This document shows, piece after piece, positions 26,003 to 32,695 of a stretch of DNA of 32,695 nt. The notes beneath the pieces are model-generated. The model was not told the origin of the DNA. It saw only the letters and a list, made by a program, of their open reading frames with translations, and searched no databases. Within the stretch, counting starts at the first letter, position 1; each line of letters starts with the position of its first letter. A program made the translations under genes and the position numbers. This DNA comes from Candidatus Bathyarchaeota archaeon (GTDB taxonomy: Archaea > Thermoproteota > Bathyarchaeia > Bathyarchaeales > DTEX01), in NCBI GenBank assembly GCA_003601835.1, contig PIYB01000009.1:25502-58196 (forward strand). Reading direction: 5' to 3'.

Positions 26003-27439
26003 ATGCACGAGCACTGCGGTATAGTCGGAATATTCTCTTTCGAAGGAAAAAACGTAGTTCCGATGCTCATCATTGGATTAGAAACGCTTCAACATAGAGG
26101 CCAAGAAACCTGGGGAATAGCCGTACCCGACCACCAAACCTTCAGAAGAGCTGGGACAGTCTCCCAATCCGTTGAAGAAGAATACAAAACTATTTCAAAA
26201 ATTAATGGACCCGCTGGCATAGGGCACGTGAGATATTCAACTACAGCCAAATCGGTTCTACGGAATGCGCATCCAATAGACATAGGTAACCCCGCAAGCA
26301 AGCACAGTTTCAGCATTGCACATAACGGAACCTTGGAGCGACAGTTGATTGTTGAAACCCTAAAAGATGAAGGTATAACGGTTTCAAACGGGTTAACTGA
26401 CACCGAGCTGATGGGACGAGCACTTCATCAATACTTGAAGAAAGGAATGAACTGGGTTGAAGCCTTCGAAGCGTTAAATCCATATTTGAACGGTTCCTTC
26501 TCAACAGTAATCCTGACGGCGAAAGGCGAGCTCATAGCGGCAAGGGATGAAAAAGGGTTCAGACCTCTCTGCCTCGGCTGGCACGAAGAAACAAACTCAT
26601 ACATCGTTGCGTCCGAAAGCTGCGCGCTAGATGTTCTGGGCGCCCGCCTAATCCGGGATATCAACCCCGGCGAAGTTTTAAAAATAGACAAGAAAGGACT
26701 AACCAGGGAACAATTTTCCGTTCAAGAACATCACGCTCACTGCCCTTTCGAATACACGTATTTTGCGCACCCCAGCTCCCGAATAGAGGGAGTAACGGTT
26801 TATGAGGCGAGAAAAAACATCGGCCGAATCTTAGCGGAGAAATATCCTGTTGACGCGGACATTGTTGTACCGGTCCCCGACTCAGCGAGGCCGGCTGCTT
26901 TGGGTTATTCCGAGCGTTCCGGTATTCCGTTTGAGGAGGGATTGATGAAGGATCGGTACAAGAAGAAGGGAAGCTGGAGGAGCTTCATTGAACCTGAGAA
27001 AAGGGAGGACGTGGTGTCCAACATCACCGCGATCAAGGAAGTAGTAGACGGAAAAAGAATTGTCCTGATAGATGACAGCATAGTCAGGGGAACAAGCTCA
27101 AGAATCATCGTCGGACAGAAGCTTCGAAAAGCAAAACAAGTTTCGTTACTCCTGACTTTTCCACCCATCATCTACCCGTGTTACGCCGGCATCGACTTCC
27201 CAACCCAGCAGGAGCTTCTTGCGTACAGAGTGTGCGGAACCACGAAAACCCTCGCCGAGATCAACAAGGCTGTCGCAAAACACATAGGGATAAACCTCAT
27301 AGGCTACAATGACGCGGACGGCTTAAGCAAAGGCGTAGGAATACCGAAGTGCGAGATGTGCCTTTCTTGCACAACCGGCGATTACAGTTGTCTCAAACGC
27401 AAACCAGAGTTCAAGACGCGGGAAGAGATGAAACAATGA
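26003..27439 (+). CDS. purF: Amidophosphoribosyltransferase
   Basis: MHEHCGIVGIF (Ntn Cys after a 4-residue leader), LQHRGQETWGIAV, IGHVRYST, VLIDDSIVRGTSSRIIV PRPP motif, C-terminal Cys cluster. Confidence 0.96.
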   Translation: MHEHCGIVGIFSFEGKNVVPMLIIGLETLQHRGQETWGIAVPDHQTFRRAGTVSQSVEEEYKTISKINGPAGIGHVRYSTTAKSVLRNAHPIDIGNPASKHSFSIAHNGTLERQLIVETLKDEGITVSNGLTDTELMGRALHQYLKKGMNWVEAFEALNPYLNGSFSTVILTAKGELIAARDEKGFRPLCLGWHEETNSYIVASESCALDVLGARLIRDINPGEVLKIDKKGLTREQFSVQEHHAHCPFEYTYFAHPSSRIEGVTVYEARKNIGRILAEKYPVDADIVVPVPDSARPAALGYSERSGIPFEEGLMKDRYKKKGSWRSFIEPEKREDVVSNITAIKEVVDGKRIVLIDDSIVRGTSSRIIVGQKLRKAKQVSLLLTFPPIIYPCYAGIDFPTQQELLAYRVCGTTKTLAEINKAVAKHIGINLIGYNDADGLSKGVGIPKCEMCLSCTTGDYSCLKRKPEFKTREEMKQ

Positions 27440-28986
27440 TGTCGAAGCCGGATGCAATTCTCGTCTTCGACTTCGGAGGGCAATACTGCCACTTGATTGC
27501 CAGAAGAGCACGGGAGTCCAATGTTTACTCAGAGATAGTGCCATGCGACGTAACTGTCGAGGAGCTGCAGAAGATTGGGTCCCGCCTTAACGTCAAGGGG
27601 TTGATATTCTCGGGCGGACCGTCCAGCGTGTACGACCCGTCTGCTCCGAAGATTGACCCGCGCATTCTAGACTTGGGCATACCCATTCTAGGGTTATGTT
27701 ACGGACACCAGCTCATAGCTCACCTCATGGGGGGAACCGTAAAGGGGGGCTCTAAGCAGGAATACGGCATCACCTATGTTACGGTGGTTCATCCAGTCGG
27801 CGTATTGAAAGGTATGAAAAAGAAAGAGAAAGTTTGGATGAGTCATGGGGACACCGTTCAAAGCCTTCCTGAAGACTTTGAGGTTTTAGCCTATTCTGAG
27901 AACTGTCCTGTCGCCGCTTTCCGTCACGAAGAAAAAGCGATCTACGGACTGCAGTGGCACCCTGAGGTTGTACACACAGAACACGGCGAACAAATGTTAA
28001 AAAATTTCATTTTTGAAGTTTGCAGATGCCGAGCTAACTGGAGACCGTCACATGTTGTTGAGCAACAGATTAAGCTGATGAAGGAAACGGTCGGCGGAGA
28101 AAAAGCCATCATAGCGCTGAGCGGAGGCATCGACTCAGGTACCGCTGCGATCATAGCAGCAAAGGCTCTCGGGGAAAACCTGACCGCTGTGTTCGTGGAT
28201 CACGGGTTCATGCGGGAAGGAGAATCCAGTTACGTTAAGGAAGTCTTTGGAAAGCTCGGCGTAAAGGTCACAGTTGTCGAAGCCAGCGAAAGATTTTTCA
28301 AAAAACTAAAAGGCGTCACCCAACCTGAAGAGAAGAGAAGGATCATTGGGAACGAGTTTGTAAGGGTTTTCGAAGAGGAAGCGAGGAAGATAGGCGCACA
28401 ATACCTCATACAGGGAACAATTTATCCCGACAGAATCGAATCGGGATTCCGTAAACATTCGGACAAGATTAAAAGTCACCACAACGTTGCAGGTCTCCCA
28501 ACCGACATCAAATTCAAAGCAGTAATCGAACCCCTAAAAGACCTGTACAAAGACGAAGCGAGAAAACTAGCCAAGAACCTAGGTCTCCCCGACAGCGTCG
28601 TTTGGAGACAACCGTTTCCAGGTCCAGGCTTAGCAGTGCGGGTTATCGGCGAGGTAACCCCTGAAAAAGTTGAGATCGTGCGGAAGGCGGACAGAATAGT
28701 CTCCGAAGAGATCGAGAAGGCTGGACTGAATAAAGGCTTGTGGCAATACTTCGCTGTTTTGACAAACACGAAAAGCACCGGCGTAAAAGGCGATTCAAGA
28801 GCCTACGGATACGTTGTAGCAGTAAGGATTGTTGAAAGCCGAGAAGCGATGACAGCCAGCTTCGCCAAGGTTCCTTATGAGGTGTTGGAACGGATCTCTA
28901 CGAGGATAACCAATGAGCTGCCTTCGGTTTCAAGGGTTGTGTACGACGTGACACATAAGCCTCCTGCAACAATCGAATGGGAATAA
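27436..28986 (+). CDS. guaA: GMP synthase (glutamine-hydrolysing), fused GATase and ATP-PPase
   Basis: VFDFGGQYCHLIARR, LGLCYGHQLIAHLMGG, LQWHPEVVHTEHG, then ALSGGIDSG P-loop, FPGPGLAVRVIGE and C-terminal SVSRVVYDVTHKPPATIEWE. ATGA overlap with purF. Confidence 0.96.
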   Translation: MMSKPDAILVFDFGGQYCHLIARRARESNVYSEIVPCDVTVEELQKIGSRLNVKGLIFSGGPSSVYDPSAPKIDPRILDLGIPILGLCYGHQLIAHLMGGTVKGGSKQEYGITYVTVVHPVGVLKGMKKKEKVWMSHGDTVQSLPEDFEVLAYSENCPVAAFRHEEKAIYGLQWHPEVVHTEHGEQMLKNFIFEVCRCRANWRPSHVVEQQIKLMKETVGGEKAIIALSGGIDSGTAAIIAAKALGENLTAVFVDHGFMREGESSYVKEVFGKLGVKVTVVEASERFFKKLKGVTQPEEKRRIIGNEFVRVFEEEARKIGAQYLIQGTIYPDRIESGFRKHSDKIKSHHNVAGLPTDIKFKAVIEPLKDLYKDEARKLAKNLGLPDSVVWRQPFPGPGLAVRVIGEVTPEKVEIVRKADRIVSEEIEKAGLNKGLWQYFAVLTNTKSTGVKGDSRAYGYVVAVRIVESREAMTASFAKVPYEVLERISTRITNELPSVSRVVYDVTHKPPATIEWE

Positions 28987-29171
28987 CTATCCAAAGCCTT
29001 TATACCTGAGAATCGCTGAACCCGCTTTTTGGATCGTGACATAACCGAAAACCAGCATTAAGCCGCTCCGAACATAAACAAACATGAGATGTTCATGTTC
29101 TTAATCGTGTGGAAAGCCTTAAAGGCCGTTGAGAATCATAAGAGAGACGGGTTTTTCGTGAAGGCGTCGGG

Positions 29172-30350
29172 ATGAAGGCTAACACAAAAAGTTTCAGGAA
29201 TGTGTTCGCCCTTGGGTTCGTAAGTTTCTTCACTGATGTTTCAAGTGAGATGGTTTTCAGCCTTCTTCCAACATTCATCATAAGGCTCCCCGGGTCCGGG
29301 AGTGCGGTCTTAGGGTTAATCGAGGGCGTAGCAGAGTTCTTAAGCTACGGAATGCGGGTTGTCTCAGGGATATTCTCAGACAGGTTCAGGAAGAGGAAAC
29401 TGCTGGTTTTGGTTGGTTACAGCTTATCGAACATCGTTAAACCATTGTTCGCGGTAGCTCAGACAGCGTTTGAAGCTTTGGCAATACGAGTAACGGATAG
29501 AATCGGTAAAGGCGTAAGAACCTCGCCTAGAGATGCTCTTCTCAGCGAATCGGTTCCGGAAGAACGGAGAGGAATCGCTTTCGGTTTGCATAGAACCCTT
29601 GACCAGACCGGCGCTATTCTGGGACCGTTAATTGCTTCCCTCGGATTGTATGCGCTAGGACTAACCGTAAGAGACATCTTTTGGATCTCTCTGATTCCAG
29701 GCACCGCAGCCCTAGTTGTGCTTCTGGTCTTTGTTGAGGAACGGTTAGGCAAGTCTTCCAACGGGTTCAGGTTGTTGACTGATGTTCATGAGATTCTGAA
29801 GGGGCGGTTCTTATCTCTGCTTTTGGTTGTAGGCATCTTTTCTTTGGGAGCCTTCAATTTTTCATTTGTGCTGCTGAATGCAAGTCAGGCGGGGATCGAA
29901 GAACGCATAATCCCGATAGTCTACGCCCTCATCAACTTAACTCACACCATCATAGCCATTCCTTCGGGGGCGTTGTCAGACAAGATAGGGAAAGAAAAGG
30001 TTCTCCTCATAGGCTACGTTATGTTTCTAGCAGCAGCCGTTTCGCTTTACCTTTTTCCAAGCAACTATCTTTTCGCGTTTCTAATAGCGCTTATATTCGG
30101 GGTTTACGACGGAATCGTCAACACTGTTGCAAGAGCACTAGTTCCGAAGTATGCGGAAAACAGCCTTAGGGGAACTGCATACGGGCTGTACTATCTTGTG
30201 GTTGGTTCATGTTTTCTCGTGGCAAACGTTGTTGTAGGAACCCTTTGGCAAACGTTCGGTCCCTCATCCGCCGCCGTGTACAGCATCACATTTTCATCAA
30301 CAGCAATATTAGGAATGTTGATGTTCATAATCCGTCAAAAAAGGCTCTAA
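29172..30350 (+). CDS. MFS-family transporter
   Basis: ALGFVSFFTDVSSEMVFSLLPTF, DRIGKGVRTSPRDALL, twelve-TM hydropathy pattern. Confidence 0.9.
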   Translation: MKANTKSFRNVFALGFVSFFTDVSSEMVFSLLPTFIIRLPGSGSAVLGLIEGVAEFLSYGMRVVSGIFSDRFRKRKLLVLVGYSLSNIVKPLFAVAQTAFEALAIRVTDRIGKGVRTSPRDALLSESVPEERRGIAFGLHRTLDQTGAILGPLIASLGLYALGLTVRDIFWISLIPGTAALVVLLVFVEERLGKSSNGFRLLTDVHEILKGRFLSLLLVVGIFSLGAFNFSFVLLNASQAGIEERIIPIVYALINLTHTIIAIPSGALSDKIGKEKVLLIGYVMFLAAAVSLYLFPSNYLFAFLIALIFGVYDGIVNTVARALVPKYAENSLRGTAYGLYYLVVGSCFLVANVVVGTLWQTFGPSSAAVYSITFSSTAILGMLMFIIRQKRL

Positions 30351-30389
30351 AATAGACGTTGCTTGCTCATCTAGGAACTCAGCGAATTT

Positions 30390-32369
30390 TCAGCTCAGGG
30401 AAACCTTTTCAATTCCGTTTTCAACAGCCCATTTTGAAATGAATTTCCAGTGGGTGGCATATCGGCGGTCCATAAGATAGAATCTGCACCAGTCGTCCCT
30501 GTGCCGAATTCCTCTTCCCATCGCTTGGTTTGCAGCTCTGAAGGCGTCCATCAGGTACCAGAGCTCCCCAAGCCGCGACTTCTTCCTGTTGAAGAACCCG
30601 ATCTGCGCCTTCACCAGTGGATCATGATAGTCAGCGTAAGGCAAGCCTACGTTGAAGACTCCTCTAGCCTCCTCGTACGGAAAGTTAGAGCCCTCCGCGT
30701 TCCTACCTCTGAACACAGCGAAAAGAACGGCGCCTTGATCCGTTCTAGCTGCCTTCTTGTACTCGTCCACGATTCGAGCGTTTTCCACGGCGCGGGTGCC
30801 CTCCACGAACACAATTTTCTTTCCTAAGAAAAGCCGCCTTCCTCTTCGTCTGATGAAACCGTTTCTCCGCCAGATCGCCACAGCTTCGTTCATGAGCCTT
30901 CTTTGCGGAAAGAAGATTAGGACACCGTTAGGAACATTTTTCGCTAGTTTAGATATTCGTTCACCGTAAAGCTTCAACATATCAGCGCTTCTTTCCTGAA
31001 ACTTCGTGGTGACCGAGATATCCACATATGTGCGCACGTTTTCAGGTTTGGCAATAGCCGAATACGTTCGGGTTTCAGCCTCAGACAGCCCAAGAACCTC
31101 GGTGAAAAGATCTAAAGGTGAAAGCGTTCCAGACATGATCAAAGCTGCATGCGCCTCCTCTATGACCGGTTTGATGGCTAGACTAGGATCTAAACAGCGG
31201 TATTCAACAAGGTTCAGTCCCGATGCGGACTTACGGTAGATAGCTACGTAGCTTTCTTTTTCACTGGAGTCCACCAACAATAAAAAGTTGAGGAGACCGT
31301 TCAGGTAACAAACCGGGACTTCTCCCCGCGAGATTCTTTTTTCCCTTATTTCGTCAACCATAGGCTTGAAGGACTCAACGATGAAGGAAAGATCCTCACC
31401 GAGCACTTCAGTGAGGTCTTTGAAAAGCTGGGAACCCGGTTTAACGACGGGTTCTTCTCTAACCGTTTTCTCGAGGTAGTCTGTTAACTTGCCGATGAAG
31501 ACTGATGGGACGCCTACAAGCTCTAGCTCCCGAACCGCGTTGTCTAAACCTCTTTCGGATAACGTGTCACTGAGGACTTCCTGACCGATCTTGTCAGCGT
31601 TATGAGCCTCGTCGAAAACCAGCACCTTGCCGTTTATGTCAAGCCCCACCGTAGCCCTTATTGACTCGTTGAAGATGTACTGGTAAGGCGCCACAACCAC
31701 TGTGCAGTCCTGAGATATCTTCCGCGAAAGATAGTATGGGCAGATGCCTTTCGTTCTACCGTAGTTCAGCAACCTTCTAGTTGAAAGAACTGGAGGAAGA
31801 GAAGAGCCGAGAAAACTGAACCGAGATTTATAAGGGCATCTCCTCGAGTTCCTTAACACCCTGCAGGCTTCCACAGCCTCCGTCTGCGGCAGCCTTCGGC
31901 AAATCTGGTTCAAACATAAATTCTGTCGGCTGGCTAAAGCAACTGCGGAAAAATCTGTTCCCGCTTTTTTGTTGATCTGCTCAATCTCGCGGAGAACCTG
32001 TCTAACTTGTTCATGGGTCCTTGTGGCATAGATAATCCTTCGCCCCGTCGCCAAAGCACTCGACAACGCACATACAGTTTTGCCGAACCCGTTGCATGCC
32101 TCAGCTACCAACACACCTCCTTTATCCAGAACAGTCTCAGCGTCTTTCATGAACTTCAGCTGTTGAGGATAGGGCTCATATGGAAACAGTCTTAAGAACC
32201 CTTTCTGCGGACGGGACAAGGTTTTCTTGCGGACTACATTCGTTTGCGAAGTGAGAACCCGTTTATCACGGTACGTCAAGAGCTTCCCGCATTTGACGCA
32301 GAAACGGCTTTCTCTGTATTCTTCAGCTGAATGCTGCCAGCCGCATTTCGGACACACATACAGTTCCAA
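30390..32369 (-). CDS. XPD/Rad3-like superfamily 2 helicase with an N-terminal zinc ribbon
   Basis: CPKCGW...CVKCGK ribbon; Walker A VAEACNGFGKT; VFDEAHNAD; Fe-S-like Cys set (LCLNQIC, EACR, RCPYKS, ICPYYLSR); motif VI QAMGRGIRHRDDW. Confidence 0.9.
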   Translation of the reverse strand: MELYVCPKCGWQHSAEEYRESRFCVKCGKLLTYRDKRVLTSQTNVVRKKTLSRPQKGFLRLFPYEPYPQQLKFMKDAETVLDKGGVLVAEACNGFGKTVCALSSALATGRRIIYATRTHEQVRQVLREIEQINKKAGTDFSAVALASRQNLCLNQICRRLPQTEAVEACRVLRNSRRCPYKSRFSFLGSSLPPVLSTRRLLNYGRTKGICPYYLSRKISQDCTVVVAPYQYIFNESIRATVGLDINGKVLVFDEAHNADKIGQEVLSDTLSERGLDNAVRELELVGVPSVFIGKLTDYLEKTVREEPVVKPGSQLFKDLTEVLGEDLSFIVESFKPMVDEIREKRISRGEVPVCYLNGLLNFLLLVDSSEKESYVAIYRKSASGLNLVEYRCLDPSLAIKPVIEEAHAALIMSGTLSPLDLFTEVLGLSEAETRTYSAIAKPENVRTYVDISVTTKFQERSADMLKLYGERISKLAKNVPNGVLIFFPQRRLMNEAVAIWRRNGFIRRRGRRLFLGKKIVFVEGTRAVENARIVDEYKKAARTDQGAVLFAVFRGRNAEGSNFPYEEARGVFNVGLPYADYHDPLVKAQIGFFNRKKSRLGELWYLMDAFRAANQAMGRGIRHRDDWCRFYLMDRRYATHWKFISKWAVENGIEKVSLS

Positions 32370-32547
32370 CAGTTCTTCCCTTAACTCTATGAGTGTCAGA
32401 CGATAAAGATAGTCTTTACCCCTTTTTCCTTACATGGAACAATCAAGCGGGAACTTCTTGAGATGCTCGCCAAGACTCGGACGTTCCAAAATGCTTTTAT
32501 AATTTGCAGACTTCTCAAACGGCAAACACTCATTTGGAAAGTTAGAA

Positions 32548-32695
32548 ATGAGCAGAGTCTACTTTTTGAAGGCTTTTCGACATCGTTGAACAATGTGATT
32601 GCGCCCCGTTCGGCATGGTCCCGTTGGTTCCAGACATAGGCATCATCGCATCAACGGACATAGTAGCCGCCGAAAAAGCAGGCTTGGACCTCATA
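32548..32695 (+). pseudogene. DUF362-like protein, apparently internally deleted (runs off the right edge)
   Basis: ATG at 32548 gives MSRVYFLKAF..., a DUF362-like start. Within about 30 nt another frame reads FDIVEQCDCAPFGMVPLVPDIGIIASTDIVAAEKAGLDLI, a DUF362-like C-terminal segment. Confidence 0.55.

Noticed and set aside
27349-27435. Upstream extension of guaA in the ORF track
   Set aside because: It overlaps the purF C-terminus in another frame. GuaA homology begins at the ATG at 27436-27439.

Overview
The window is about 32.7 kb of an archaeal chromosome. Coding style, TATA/BRE-like promoters, deoxyhypusine synthase, an ADH-synthase-type aldolase, a CDC48 N-domain protein and an XPD-like helicase suggest a Thermoproteota/Bathyarchaeia-like lineage; that placement is inference. 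Intact genes include an ECF transporter module (EcfT, EcfA, EcfA'), a stand-alone CDC48 N-domain protein, a pilin-like protein, a solitary DNA methyltransferase, transaldolase, two radical SAM proteins (possible LipS1/LipS2 pair), an HDAC-family deacetylase beside deoxyhypusine synthase, tRNA-Thr(GGU), thioredoxin reductase, ADH-synthase/DhnA aldolase, a GH4 enzyme, a secreted GH-A-like protein, TrmO, a ZIP transporter, an ECF S-component, PurF, fused GuaA, an MFS permease and a zinc-ribbon XPD-like helicase. Three things stand out. (1) There is a good TPP-riboswitch-like element on the minus strand at about 315-434, followed only by a 16-codon ORF. (2) The 14.6-24 kb interval, with further lesions at 11 kb and 32.5 kb, holds many decayed genes. 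I could reconstruct these by reading across frames: truncated integrase, Gfo/Idh and Nudix stubs, UxuA-like, isocitrate/isopropylmalate-dehydrogenase-like, DUF2284-like, DUF3795-like, CPBP protease and DUF362-like. (3) A near-perfect 24-bp palindrome lies at the promoter of the ECF S-component gene, and 11 bp of it recurs upstream of the distant ecf operon. I did not find a clearly new multi-gene defence or metabolic system. The best candidates for undescribed biology are the wHTH plus small helical protein module (12.6-13.8 kb), the HDAC-DHS pair and the stand-alone CDC48 N-domain. No searches were run; all family calls come from motif recognition.
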